A stretch of 64,000 nucleotides of DNA, from the NCBI RefSeq assembly GCF_000177215.2, contig NZ_CM001368.1, forward strand, positions 3,417,625 through 3,481,624. Direction: 5' to 3'. The translations under genes were made by a program, and so were the position numbers. This document shows, piece after piece, positions 7,785 through 15,374 of the stretch. Under the pieces are notes generated by a model. The model was not told the DNA's origin. It saw only the letters and a program-made list of their open reading frames with translations, and ran no database searches. The DNA comes from Solidesulfovibrio carbinoliphilus subsp. oakridgensis. Lineage in GTDB: Bacteria; Desulfobacterota; Desulfovibrionia; Desulfovibrionales; Desulfovibrionaceae. The stretch's first letter is position 1. Every line of letters starts with the position of its first letter.

Positions 7785-9068
7785 ATGGCGTCTTGCGATG
7801 TGACCCCGGCGGGGGAGGCTCCCCGCACGTCCGGCCGTTCCTTCCGGCTGGTCTGTTCCCCAAGCGAAGTTCCCCTGGTCGAGGCCCTGCTCGGGGCCAC
7901 GGGGCATGTGGCCGAGCCCGAGCCGTTCTCCCCGTGGTGCCGGCGCATCGTGGCCGAGCCCACGGCCCTTGGCGCGTCCCTGGCCGCGCGGTTCGGCTGC
8001 ATCCACATCCAGGACCGGTCGTCCATGCTGCCGCCGCTCTTGCTCGACCCGCCGGCCGGGGCCCGGGTGCTCGACATGTGCGCGGCCCCTGGCGGCAAGA
8101 CCGGCTTTTTGGCCCAGCTTGTCGGGCCGACCGGTTTCGTCCTTGGCAACGAGCCCTCGCCGGACCGGCTGGCCACCCTGCGCCAGACCCTTTTCCGGGA
8201 AAGTCTCGCCAACGCGGCCACCTGCTCCCAGGCCGACCTGTCGCCGCACCTGCCCGAGGGGGCGTTCACGCACATCCTGCTCGATCCGCCGTGCAGCGGC
8301 TGGGGGACCCTGGATAAAAATCCCCAGGCCGCGAAAATCTGGAGCGGGGAAAAGGTCGCGCCGCTTATTGCCCTGCAACGCAAGCTCCTGGCCACGGCTG
8401 CGAATCTCCTGGCCCCGGGCGGGCGGCTCCTCTATTCCACCTGCACCACCAATGTGGCGGAAAACGAGGACCAGACGCGGTTCGCCCTGGAGAGCCTGCC
8501 GCTGGTCCCGGTGCCGCTGGCCCCGCCGGCCGGGTTCGTGTTCGAGGCCCCGCGCCGGGACGATGTTTCGGGCGTCCTGCGGGTGGACAGCGCCGCCTCG
8601 GCGGCCCAGGGCTTTTACATGGCTTTTTTCGAAAAGGCGGGAGGAACGCCGGTCGTCCGGGAAGACCGGGAACTGCCGGGCGCGCCTGTGCCGGAAAAGG
8701 CCCTTCGGGCGGCGGGCTGCGATCCGGCCGGGCTGCCGGCCGGGGCGGTCCGGGCCTTTGGCGAGAAGGTGTTTTTCCTGCCGGCCGGGGCGGCCATGCT
8801 GCCGGCCGGCTTCCGGTTCCAGGGCCACGCCCTGGGCACGTACCGGGCCGGCGTGTTCCGGCCGAGCGCCCGGGCCCGGCTGCTGGTGCCGCCGGCCGGG
8901 CCGGCGGCGGGGTTGAACGAGGAGGCGCTTTGCCGTATCGAGGCGCTCCTGGCCGGCCAGAGCCTGCCGGCCGGCGATCTGCCGCCAAGGCCCGGCCTCT
9001 ATTACCGGGGGCTGCCCCTGGGGTTTCTGGCCCGCAAGGGCGCGCGGCTTTTGTGGTCTGACAGGTAA
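7785..9068 (+). CDS. RNA m5C methyltransferase, NOL1/NOP2/Sun (RsmB/RsmF-like)
   Basis: S-adenosylmethionine-dependent cytosine-5 methyltransferase acting on RNA, most likely rRNA. The 427-residue protein has the SAM loop DMCAAPGGKTGF, the DPPCSGWGTL motif and the LYSTCTTNVAENED motif; the two cysteines in PPC and TC are the catalytic base-release pair of the family. A C-terminal extension of about 150 residues (GEKVFFLPAGAAML and onwards) resembles the PUA-like tail of RsmF-type enzymes, so RsmF-like is as likely as RsmB-like. ATG 7785 is chosen as the first start after the repeat-poor intergenic region, with a weak AGGG site; ATG 7722 in the same frame is an alternative. The aldolase gene follows after 29 bases. 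Confidence 0.85.
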   Translation: MASCDVTPAGEAPRTSGRSFRLVCSPSEVPLVEALLGATGHVAEPEPFSPWCRRIVAEPTALGASLAARFGCIHIQDRSSMLPPLLLDPPAGARVLDMCAAPGGKTGFLAQLVGPTGFVLGNEPSPDRLATLRQTLFRESLANAATCSQADLSPHLPEGAFTHILLDPPCSGWGTLDKNPQAAKIWSGEKVAPLIALQRKLLATAANLLAPGGRLLYSTCTTNVAENEDQTRFALESLPLVPVPLAPPAGFVFEAPRRDDVSGVLRVDSAASAAQGFYMAFFEKAGGTPVVREDRELPGAPVPEKALRAAGCDPAGLPAGAVRAFGEKVFFLPAGAAMLPAGFRFQGHALGTYRAGVFRPSARARLLVPPAGPAAGLNEEALCRIEALLAGQSLPAGDLPPRPGLYYRGLPLGFLARKGARLLWSDR

Positions 9069-9097
9069 CCAAGGCTCAACGCTCAATCGGAGGACGC

Positions 9098-9958
9098 ATG
9101 CACGGGAGCGATCGTAAACTGGCGCGGCTTTTTCATCCCCTGACGGGCAAGATGGTCATCGCGCCCCTGGACCACGGCGTGATGGAGGGGATGCTGACCG
9201 GCCTCGAGGAGCTGCAGCGGCTGCTCGAAATGGTCGGGGAATTTCCCGTGCAGGGCATCGTGCTCAACAAGGGGGCGCTTCGGGCCTACCTGCAGGACGT
9301 GCCGCTTTTTTCCCAGGCCATTGCCCAGCTTTCCGGCGGCACGAGGCACTGCCTGCCGCCGTACGCCCGCTCGCTCATGTGCGGCGCGGCCGAGGCGTTG
9401 CGTCTGGGGGCCGACATGGTGGCCGTGCAGGTCAACATCGCCAACGAGATGGAAGACCGGATGCTGGCCGACATGGGGGCCATCGTGGACGAGGCCCATG
9501 GCCTGGGCGTGCCGGTTTTGGCGCTGATCGCCCCCAAGGGCGACCGGGTGGTCAACGAGATGGATCCGAGCCTCATCAACCACTGCATTCGCCTGGGGGC
9601 CGAGCTCGGAGCCGACGTGACCGGCGTGCCCTATTCCGGGGATGCCCGCAGTTTCGGCCGGGCGGTCGGGGCGTCGGCCACGCCGGTGGTGGTGACGGGC
9701 GGCCCGTCCAAGGCGGATTTCAAGAGCTTCGCCGGCATGATCGAGGCGGCGCTCGAAGCCGGCGCGTCCGGCACCTGCATCGGCAGAAACGTCTTTCAAA
9801 ATCCCAATCCGCGCGAGGCCATGCGCCGGATCGTGGAAATCGTGCACGGCCCGGAGGTCCTGGCCGAGGCCGAAGCGGCCGTGGCCGCGGTCAAGGCGGC
9901 CGAGGCCCAAGCCGAGGCGGCCGAGCGGAACCCGGCCGGCGACGTGGCCGGGGATTAG
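9098..9958 (+). CDS. DhnA/LsrF-type class I aldolase homologue, Schiff-base lysine missing
   Basis: A 286-residue TIM-barrel protein of the group that includes class I fructose-bisphosphate aldolase of archaeal type and 2-amino-3,7-dideoxyheptulosonate (ADTH) synthase. Conserved points: IAPLDHGVMEG (Asp25), VVVTGGPSK, GASGTCIGRNVFQ and a normal length. In ADTH synthases the strand-6 segment reads about GADxVKTxYTGD, its lysine forming the Schiff base. Here it reads GADVTGVPYSGD, so that position is Gly176 while Tyr179 remains. Many sulfate reducers use an ADTH-synthase-like enzyme in aromatic amino acid synthesis, but without the lysine the reaction is uncertain. GGAGG precedes ATG 9098. The C-terminal 30 residues are an Ala/Glu-rich helix. 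Confidence 0.75.
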   Translation: MHGSDRKLARLFHPLTGKMVIAPLDHGVMEGMLTGLEELQRLLEMVGEFPVQGIVLNKGALRAYLQDVPLFSQAIAQLSGGTRHCLPPYARSLMCGAAEALRLGADMVAVQVNIANEMEDRMLADMGAIVDEAHGLGVPVLALIAPKGDRVVNEMDPSLINHCIRLGAELGADVTGVPYSGDARSFGRAVGASATPVVVTGGPSKADFKSFAGMIEAALEAGASGTCIGRNVFQNPNPREAMRRIVEIVHGPEVLAEAEAAVAAVKAAEAQAEAAERNPAGDVAGD

Positions 9959-9978
9959 CCGTTCGACGCGTTTTTTCG

Positions 9979-10096
9979 CCGTGAAAAGGCCGGGGCCTCC
10001 CCCGGCCCGAAAACGGCGAACCCCTCCCGGCATGGCCGAAAGGGGTTCGCAAGCAGGCCGAAACGGCCGTGCCCCCAGGGGCGCGGCCGTTTCGGC
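9979..10096. terminator. Stacked hairpins between convergent genes
   Basis: Three inverted repeats fill the space between the aldolase gene (+) and the small minus-strand gene: GGCCGGGG..CCCCGGCC near 9988-10008 inside CGCCGT..ACGGCG; CGAACCCC..GGGGTTCG (10018-10049); and a perfect 13-bp stem GCCGAAACGGCCG (10057-10069) / CGGCCGTTTCGGC (10084-10096). No clear U-tract follows, so a bidirectional transcript-end region is an inference. Confidence 0.5.
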
Positions 10097-10118
10097 GTTT
10101 GGAGAAGTTCGGGCCGGT

Positions 10119-10313
10119 TCAGGCCTTGTGGTCCGCCAGGTTTCCGGTCCGGATCTCGGCCAGGGCCGGTTCGCCCGAAGGGACGTCCTTTTCGGCCTGG
10201 GTGAGGGCCGAAGGCCCGGTGATGGAAAAGGGGCGGCGTCCGGCCGGCTCCAGGCCGTCGGCAAAGGCGATGGAGTGGTAGCCGTCGGAAACGCCGACAA
10301 CGAAGTCAGCCAT
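10119..10313 (-). CDS. Small hypothetical protein (64 aa)
   Basis: I do not recognise this protein. It reads MADFVVGVSDGYHSIAFADG at its start and has no membrane segment or cysteine. The ATG at 10311-10313 is well supported by GGAGG five bases upstream, so it is probably translated. It begins 18 bases after the stop of the membrane-anchored gene upstream, so the two form a small minus-strand operon bordering the phage-like module. Such position could mean either a host gene pair or a leftover of the integrated element; nothing in the sequence decides this. Confidence 0.6.
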   Translation of the reverse strand: MADFVVGVSDGYHSIAFADGLEPAGRRPFSITGPSALTQAEKDVPSGEPALAEIRTGNLADHKA

Positions 10314-10331
10314 GGCGTCCTCCAAAGACCC

Positions 10332-10748
10332 CTACTTGGCCACGTCGGCTTGCAGCTGTTTGGCCATCTCGGAAATCTTGGCCACGGCGGCCTTCTGCTC
10401 GGCCGTATCGAGGCCGGCGGCCAGACTTTCGGCCGAAGCCGCGAAGGCGGCCAGCCGGTCGGCGGCCATCTGTTTGCGGATGGTGGCCGGCAGGTTCTCG
10501 AACGTCGCCACCTTGACCTCCACGGCCGCCACCTTGGCCGGGACATCGGCCACGGACTGGGCCACGGCCGCCAGCTTGGCATCCAGGGCCACGTACACGC
10601 CAAGGGCCAGAATCACGGCCAAAAGGGCGATGGCCAGGCCGGCCCGGGCCGAATTGGCGGTTTCCTTGGCCTCCACTACGGGGTTGTTGACTTTGCTTTC
10701 AACATCGTCGCCATACAGAGCCCGGACTTTCTTTTCCATCCCAAGCAT
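10332..10748 (-). CDS. Single-pass membrane protein with helical domain, hypothetical
   Basis: A 138-residue protein. The N-terminus (MLGMEKKVRALYGDD) is cytosolic and charged, one membrane helix spans about residues 36-56 (AGLAIALLAVILALGVYVAL), and the rest is Ala/Lys/Glu-rich alpha-helical, probably coiled coil. I know no function. The start ATG 10748 has GGGAGGAG upstream. It is the first gene of a two-gene operon with the 64-residue protein. A membrane-anchored coiled coil next to a phage-derived region could be a host envelope protein or a prophage accessory; both are guesses. Confidence 0.65.
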   Translation of the reverse strand: MLGMEKKVRALYGDDVESKVNNPVVEAKETANSARAGLAIALLAVILALGVYVALDAKLAAVAQSVADVPAKVAAVEVKVATFENLPATIRKQMAADRLAAFAASAESLAAGLDTAEQKAAVAKISEMAKQLQADVAK

Positions 10749-11119
10749 AAGGCGTCTCCTCCCAGGGGGTTTTTGGAATTCAAAAAAGTACTATCCCAAA
10801 GCGGTTACGCCCACAATGGAAAAGAGTCCAACAGCCCGTTTCTCTGACCCTTTTTCCGGATTTCCCATCCCCTTCCTGTCCTGAGCGCTCAGTCAGAAAG
10901 ACCCTTTGCAGTCCGAGACCGGCCACAACAGCCGTGTCAAAGATCCTTCAATCCCGTCCGACCCACGGCCCGGCCTGCCGGCGAACCGGCAGGCCGGGCC
11001 CGGGAATTTTTTCCTTTCGCCGCCAAAACGGACGGGAACTGGCTGGTTTTGGTCCGGCATCCGTGGACTGATGGGGATTGTGGGCGGCGGGAAGCCGCCG
11101 CGAAAAGGGGAGACCAACC
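10749..11119. other. Non-coding left flank of the virion module
   Basis: This 371-base stretch separates the minus-strand pair from the plus-strand module. It holds an A/T-richer part (10780-10870), a perfect 12-base palindrome CTGAGCGCTCAG at 10881-10892 that could be an operator, and a terminator-like hairpin at 10967-11012. I see no tRNA, no integrase and no obvious direct repeat shared with the right end near 28050, so no attachment site can be named. Confidence 0.5.
10967..11012 (+). terminator. Strong intrinsic-terminator-like hairpin with no gene before it
   Basis: Perfect 15-bp GC stem, GGCCCGGCCTGCCGG (10967-10981) and its complement (10986-11000), with a CGAA tetraloop, followed after six bases by six T residues (11007-11012). 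The U-tract side makes it a plus-strand terminator, but no plus-strand CDS ends upstream, so it may close a short untranslated RNA or insulate the module. Confidence 0.6.
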
Positions 11120-11407
11120 ATGATCCTGCGCTGCCGCCTGTGCCATGCCGCCATTGCCGCCTTCAGTCCCGCCGACCTCAGCCTGCCGATGACCGGCGCC
11201 ATGTTCGGCCCCCTTGAGCCCGGCTTTCCGCCGCCCTTTGATCCTGAAGCCTCCTTTGACGCCGCCCGTTGTCCCTTCTGCCGCCACCACCCCCAGGGCT
11301 ACGACCCGGCCGGCCGGGCCACCCTGGAGACCGGAACCGGCCCCTGGCCCGTCGGCGGCACAGTCCGCCGCGTCGCCAAGGCCCATTCGAAAAAGGAGGG
11401 GAAGTGA
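11120..11407 (+). CDS. Small CxxC-CxxC zinc-finger-like protein, first gene of virion module
   Basis: A 95-residue protein with two CxxC pairs about 40 residues apart (CRLC near residues 4-7, CPFC near 54-57), the layout of a zinc ribbon. It lacks other recognisable motifs. ATG 11120 has GGGGAG seven bases upstream. Its stop overlaps the start of the portal gene (TGATG), so the two are translationally coupled and it belongs to the module. In phages a gene at this place may be a head-related or packaging accessory; function here is unknown. Confidence 0.65.
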   Translation: MILRCRLCHAAIAAFSPADLSLPMTGAMFGPLEPGFPPPFDPEASFDAARCPFCRHHPQGYDPAGRATLETGTGPWPVGGTVRRVAKAHSKKEGK

Positions 11408-13251
11408 TGTCCGACGCTGTCACGACCACCGCACTCCTGCCCCCGGCCGAACGGCCGGACCAGGTCGGCCGCCGCGTCTTCGAGCTCCTGGAGGCCGTGG
11501 TCCGCGACAAGGCCCGGCTTGGCCTCAACGAGAAGTGGACCCGCCACTACCGGCTCGGCCAGAACCGGGCCTGGCGGGGCCTTGTCCAGCCCGGGGTGCC
11601 GCTGGTCAGCGCCAATCTTCTCCATCTGCACCGCCAGCGCACGGTCAACATGCTGACCGACAACCATCCGACCTTCAACGTCAACCGGATCGGCCCCACC
11701 GGCGACGAGGAGCTTTTCCGGGCCCTCGAACGGGCGGCCGCCTGGTGGTGGACCGAGCAGGAGCAGCAGGCCGTGCTCGAACGGTCGGTCCTAAACGGCG
11801 AGACCTACGGCCTGGCCGTGGAAAAAGTCGTGTTCGACCCGGACCTGGAATACGGCCTGGGCGAGGTCCGCACCGTGGTGGTCGATCCCTTTGCCTTTGG
11901 CGTCTATCCGACCGCCTGTCCGGACATCCAGGACGCCGAGGCCGTGCTCCATTTCACGCCCATGACCCTTCGCGAGGCGGCCAGGCGTTGGCCCGAGGCG
12001 GCCGGCCGGCTGACCAGCGATGCGGCCCTCCTGGCCGATCTCGGCGACGGCCGCCGCGAGGCGGCCACCGGCGACGGCAGCCGGCGCGGCCTTTTCGCCC
12101 GGTTCGGCGAGGTGGTCCGGACGCTGGCCGGCGCGGGCCAGACGGACGGGCCGTCTGAGGACACCACGCTGGTGTGCGAGTGCTGGGTCAAGGACTACGC
12201 CATGACCTCCGACGGGCCACGCTACCCCGGCTGTATCCGCTGCGTCACCGTGGCCGGGGCCGGCGGCCTGGTCCTTTCCGACCGGGGCAATCCCTCGGTC
12301 AATCCGGCCCTCACCCCGGACGAGGCCATGGCCACCTACCTCTACGACCGGTTTCCCTTTGCCCTGGCCAACTCCCTGACCGATCCGGCCAGCCTTTGGG
12401 GGGCGTCCGACTTCGAGCAGCTGGCCGAGCTCCAGACGGAAGTGAACAAATGCCTGTCCCAGCTCACCTACCACAAGGACCGCTGCGCCAGGCCCAAAAT
12501 CATCAATCCGCGCGATTCGGGCGTGGCCAACGCCGCCTTCACCAATCGCCTGGGCATCGTCAATCCGGCCTCCATGGCCGCGGCCCAGGGCATTCGCTAC
12601 CTGGAATTCGCCAACAACACCAAGGACATCGAAAGCGTGCTGGCCATCTACCGCGAGCTTTTCAGCCAGATCTCCGGCCTTGGCGAACTGGAGCGGGCCG
12701 GCTCCCCGGACCATCCGGTCATCGCCTACAAGGCCATCTCGGCCCTGATCGAGCAGGCGGCGACGCTTCTTCGCGGCAAGATCCGCAACTATTCTCGCCT
12801 GGTCCGGGAACGCGGCCGGATGTTTCTGAGCCACATGCAGAACTGGTACACCGAGGAACGCTGGATCAGCTTCGCCGAAAACGGCCGGGCCTCGGTCGCG
12901 CCCGTAAGCGGCGCCAAGTGCCGCGTGCCCGCCCGCCTGACCGTGGTCTCCGGTTCCACCATGCCCGTTTCCAAGGTGCAGCAGCGCGAGGAGGCCCTGG
13001 CCCTCTACGAAATGGGGGCCATCGACCGCCGGGACCTGCTCGAAAAGCTCGACTGGTCCGGCCGCGCCGCCGTGCTGGAGCGGATGGGAGAAGAGAAGAA
13101 CCGAGGGGACGCTGTCCCCTCGGGCTCCCCTGCCGGGGGGGATCATCCCCCCCGGACCTCCCGAAAGGGAGAAGGGCGGGGGAGCGGTGGGTCTTCTCCG
13201 GCAGCGGAGACAGATACGAAGGAAGGGGAGGCCAGGCATGCCGCTTTATGA
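11407..13251 (+). CDS. Phage portal protein
   Basis: A 614-residue protein placed before a scaffold-like and a major-capsid-like gene, the standard place of a portal, the dodecameric ring at one capsid vertex. The text fits podovirus-type portals: an N-terminal helical region (EKWTRHYRLGQNRAW), QRTVNMLTDNHPTFNVNR, the wing with VDPFAFGVYPTA, and a long C-terminal helix set (YKAISALIEQAATLLRGKI, RNYSRLVRERGRMFLSHMQN). The start overlaps the previous stop and has AAGGAGGGG upstream. Oddity: the last ~50 codons (from about 13100) are made of a composite intergenic repeat, giving a Gly/Pro/Ser-rich tail with AGGDHPPRTS. The next gene starts inside this tail. Family call rests on order and pattern, not on a search. 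Confidence 0.7.
   Translation: MSDAVTTTALLPPAERPDQVGRRVFELLEAVVRDKARLGLNEKWTRHYRLGQNRAWRGLVQPGVPLVSANLLHLHRQRTVNMLTDNHPTFNVNRIGPTGDEELFRALERAAAWWWTEQEQQAVLERSVLNGETYGLAVEKVVFDPDLEYGLGEVRTVVVDPFAFGVYPTACPDIQDAEAVLHFTPMTLREAARRWPEAAGRLTSDAALLADLGDGRREAATGDGSRRGLFARFGEVVRTLAGAGQTDGPSEDTTLVCECWVKDYAMTSDGPRYPGCIRCVTVAGAGGLVLSDRGNPSVNPALTPDEAMATYLYDRFPFALANSLTDPASLWGASDFEQLAELQTEVNKCLSQLTYHKDRCARPKIINPRDSGVANAAFTNRLGIVNPASMAAAQGIRYLEFANNTKDIESVLAIYRELFSQISGLGELERAGSPDHPVIAYKAISALIEQAATLLRGKIRNYSRLVRERGRMFLSHMQNWYTEERWISFAENGRASVAPVSGAKCRVPARLTVVSGSTMPVSKVQQREEALALYEMGAIDRRDLLEKLDWSGRAAVLERMGEEKNRGDAVPSGSPAGGDHPPRTSRKGEGRGSGGSSPAAETDTKEGEARHAAL
13105..13180 (+). repeat. GC-rich composite repeat, copy 4, inside the portal gene
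   Basis: GGGGACGCTGTCCCC hairpin, then CTGCCGGGGGGGATCATCCC and the rest of the palindromic core, then GGACCTCCCGAAAGGG. The same core is intergenic elsewhere in the window; here it is read in frame as portal C-terminus. Confidence 0.8.
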
Positions 13252-13603
13252 CTTCGAGTGCCGGGCCTGCGGCCGCGTTTTCGAGGCCATGGCCGCCATG
13301 GACGCGGGGGAGGGTCGGTGCGCCTGCGGCGGATCGGCCAGGCGGCTGGTCGGCGTCGGCCGGGCCTACCGGGCCGACGCTCCCTGGCTCGAAACCGTGG
13401 CCGCCGTGGTCGAGAAGGATTCGGCCAGGCCCCATGTCCGGGCCTTTCTGGCCGAGCCCAGCCGGGCCAACCACCGCCGCTGGATGCGCGGCGAGGGGCT
13501 GCGGCCCCTGGAAGCCGGCGAGGCCCGGCCCGCCCCGTCCGGCGGCGGGTCCGTCCGGCGCGAGGTCTGGGACCGGTTCGCGGCCCGGCGCGGCCGCAAC
13601 TGA
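13238..13603 (+). CDS. FmdB-like zinc-ribbon protein in virion module
   Basis: A 121-residue protein whose N-terminus MPLYDFECRACGRVFE is the FmdB-type zinc ribbon: CxxC followed about 17 residues later by CAC. The remaining 80 residues are Arg/Ala-rich and unremarkable (HRRWMRGEGLRPLEAGEARP). ATG 13238 follows GGGGAGG and lies 14 bases inside the portal gene, so it is coupled to it. FmdB-like ribbons are usually small regulatory or nucleic-acid-binding domains; its role between portal and scaffold is unknown. Encoded in the phage module, so perhaps a head-assembly or DNA-end factor; that is inference. Confidence 0.7.
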   Translation: MPLYDFECRACGRVFEAMAAMDAGEGRCACGGSARRLVGVGRAYRADAPWLETVAAVVEKDSARPHVRAFLAEPSRANHRRWMRGEGLRPLEAGEARPAPSGGGSVRREVWDRFAARRGRN

Positions 13604-13659
13604 GGCCCTGGCCGCATCCCGTTCGAATTTCCGTCAACCCAAGCCCAAAGGGGGAGGTC

Positions 13660-14196
13660 ATGGAAACCGACCGCACGAGCGAGCCCAAGGCGGCTCCCGA
13701 GGACGCCGGCATCGCCGGCCTGGAAACGGTCTTTGCCGACCTGGAGGCCCGCCTGGATGCCCTCCTGGAAGCCCGGCTGGACGCCGTGGAAACCCGCCGC
13801 AAGGAGGCCGAGCGCGGAGCACTTCTCGCCCGGTTCGCCGCCGACAATCCGGATTTTACGGACCTGTCCGCCGCCGGCGTCCTGGAGGCCCAGAAGCGCG
13901 GCAATCCGCTCCTGGACGACGTGGGGGCCTATTTCGCCCACCATCTGGCCGCCGCCCGGGAAGCCGGCGACGCCGCCCTGGCCAAGGCCCGGGAAGAGGC
14001 CGCGTCCCAGGCCGAGGCCGACGCCCTGGCCCGGTTTAAGGCCAAGCGTCTGGCCCAGACCGTCACCGCCGCCCCGACCGGGGCCGGGCGCGGCCGGGAC
14101 GGCGCGCCGGAGCTGGCCGCGCCCGGGCAGTTCGGCGGCATAAACGCCGTGCTGGCCGCCCGTCTGGCCGCCCGCCGCCAATCCGCCGGCATTTAA
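13660..14196 (+). CDS. Putative capsid scaffolding protein
   Basis: A 178-residue, highly charged, Ala/Glu/Arg-rich helical protein directly before the major capsid gene. It has a coiled-coil stretch (residues about 20-55: ADLEARLDALLEARLDAVET), a second helix (AAAREAGDAALAKAREEAAS) and a flexible Gly-rich C-terminus ending in a basic amphipathic helix (NAVLAARLAARRQSAGI). Helical middle plus basic C-terminal helix is the classic layout of phage scaffolds, which bind capsid subunits through the C-terminus and leave during maturation. GGGGAGG precedes ATG 13660; the capsid gene follows after 18 bases. No sequence similarity to a named scaffold is claimed. Confidence 0.6.
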   Translation: METDRTSEPKAAPEDAGIAGLETVFADLEARLDALLEARLDAVETRRKEAERGALLARFAADNPDFTDLSAAGVLEAQKRGNPLLDDVGAYFAHHLAAAREAGDAALAKAREEAASQAEADALARFKAKRLAQTVTAAPTGAGRGRDGAPELAAPGQFGGINAVLAARLAARRQSAGI

Positions 14197-14214
14197 CCGC
14201 AAGGAGGATACCGC

Positions 14215-15186
14215 ATGTCGCTTTCCCTGACCGAGATCGAAGCCATCACCAGCGACTATTTCGCCGCGTCGAGCGGCAAGGCCGTGGACATCTATTTCCG
14301 CAACTCCTTTCTCCTGGACCTCCTCATGAACCGTCAGGCCGGCCTCTTCGAGCGTCCGGCCGGCGGCGAAAAGATCCGGGTGCCGCTCAACTACTCCGAT
14401 GCCGAGGGCGGTTTTTTCACCCGCTCCGACACCCTGTCGAGCGACGACCGGGTCACGGTCAACGCCGCGTCGTTCCACTGGAAGCACGCCTACGGCAACG
14501 CCACCGTCTACCTGACCGACGAGGTGGCTGCGGCCGGGGACTACGCCGCCGTCCAGTTCGTGACCCAGAAGCTCGAAACCGCCCAGCGGACCTGCGCCAG
14601 CTGGCTGGCCTCCACCCTCTATTCGGCGGCCGGCGACGAGGCCCCGACGCTCACCGGCCTTCGCGCCCTGACCTCGCCCGACGCGGCCAAGCCCTACGGC
14701 GGCATCGCCGAGAGCGACCTGGTGGCGTCCGACGGCACCACGCCCTGGAAGGGCCTGACCAACGACGCGGCCGGGGCCATGAGCCTCGAGGCCCTGCAGG
14801 AGCTCCGCAGCCTGGCCAAGGTCTCCGACGGCCGCGACGGCAAGCCCAACGTGGCCGTGACCACCGAGAGCCTCTACAACAAGGTCTCCCGGATCCTGCA
14901 AGTCCAGCAGCGCTACGTCACCGACGACGGCGTGGCCAGTGCCGGCTTCACCCATCTCGTCTACGAGGGCATGGTCCTGGCCGCCGACGACTACTGCCCG
15001 GCCGGCCACTGCTTTGCCATCAACACCAACTACCTGGGATTTGCCATCCACCAGAACGGCTTTTTCGCCCGCCAGCCCTGGGTCGACCTGGCCGGCCCGG
15101 CCGGCAGGTCCATGAAGATCCTGTGGCACGGCAACCTCATCTGCTCCAACCGCAAGGCCCACGCCTGCCACACCAACCTGTCCTAG
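14215..15186 (+). CDS. Phage major capsid protein
   Basis: A 323-residue protein forming the head shell. Evidence: position after portal and scaffold; size; mixed alpha/beta text with the N-terminal helix ITSDYFAASSGKAVDIYFRN, a long loop (GGFFTRSDTLSSDDRVTVN), the spine-like helix DYAAVQFVTQKLETAQRT and a C-terminal beta region (LVYEGMVLAADDYCPAGHC, LGFAIHQNGFFARQPW). This is the general HK97-fold distribution. Strong ribosome site AAGGAGGATACCGC before ATG 14215 fits high expression. Directly after the stop lies an AT-rich double hairpin, then a composite repeat. There is no N-terminal protease-cleaved delta domain, consistent with a separate scaffold. Confidence 0.75.
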   Translation: MSLSLTEIEAITSDYFAASSGKAVDIYFRNSFLLDLLMNRQAGLFERPAGGEKIRVPLNYSDAEGGFFTRSDTLSSDDRVTVNAASFHWKHAYGNATVYLTDEVAAAGDYAAVQFVTQKLETAQRTCASWLASTLYSAAGDEAPTLTGLRALTSPDAAKPYGGIAESDLVASDGTTPWKGLTNDAAGAMSLEALQELRSLAKVSDGRDGKPNVAVTTESLYNKVSRILQVQQRYVTDDGVASAGFTHLVYEGMVLAADDYCPAGHCFAINTNYLGFAIHQNGFFARQPWVDLAGPAGRSMKILWHGNLICSNRKAHACHTNLS

Positions 15187-15190
15187 TGTC

Positions 15191-15287
15191 GCGTTCTCGA
15201 AATTCGTACATACGAATTTCGAGAATAACATATTTAAATAATTGTTTTTTTCTAAAAAATATTAACATATTTTTTAGCGAACGCCAC
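15191..15287 (+). repeat. AT-rich double-hairpin element, copy A
   Basis: Starts five bases after the capsid stop. First hairpin: perfect 15-bp stem TTCTCGAAATTCGTA (15194-15208) / TACGAATTTCGAGAA (15211-15225). Second: CTAAAAAATA (15252-15261) / TATTTTTTAG (15268-15277). Flanked by GCGTTCTCGAAAT and AACGCCAC, the same flanks as the element after phoH. Very AT-rich against a GC-rich background; it may act as transcript 3' end or be a small mobile element. Confidence 0.8.
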
Positions 15288-15303
15288 ACGAGCGCATTCC
15301 CCG

Positions 15304-15355
15304 CCCGGGGGGTCCGGGGGGGATGATCCCCCCCGGCCGCCGGAGGCATCTTCTC
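15304..15355 (-). repeat. GC-rich composite repeat, copy 5, inverted within the module
   Basis: On the minus strand: AAGAGAAGATGCCTCCGGCG, then GCC, the core GGGGGGGATCATCCCCCCC and GGACCCCCC. It lacks the AGGAGAGG hairpin. It is oriented against the transcription of the surrounding phage genes, unlike most other copies. Confidence 0.8.
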
Positions 15356-15374
15356 TTCACCAAAGGAGGAACAG

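Noticed and set aside
7002-9086. A 694-codon minus-strand frame ending as the DedA gene
   Set aside because: Everything upstream of ATG 7661 is antisense to the RNA methyltransferase gene; AAGGAG before 7661 marks the real start.
10749-11119. A tRNA gene or attachment site at the left border
   Set aside because: No cloverleaf could be drawn, and I found no direct repeat matching the right border.
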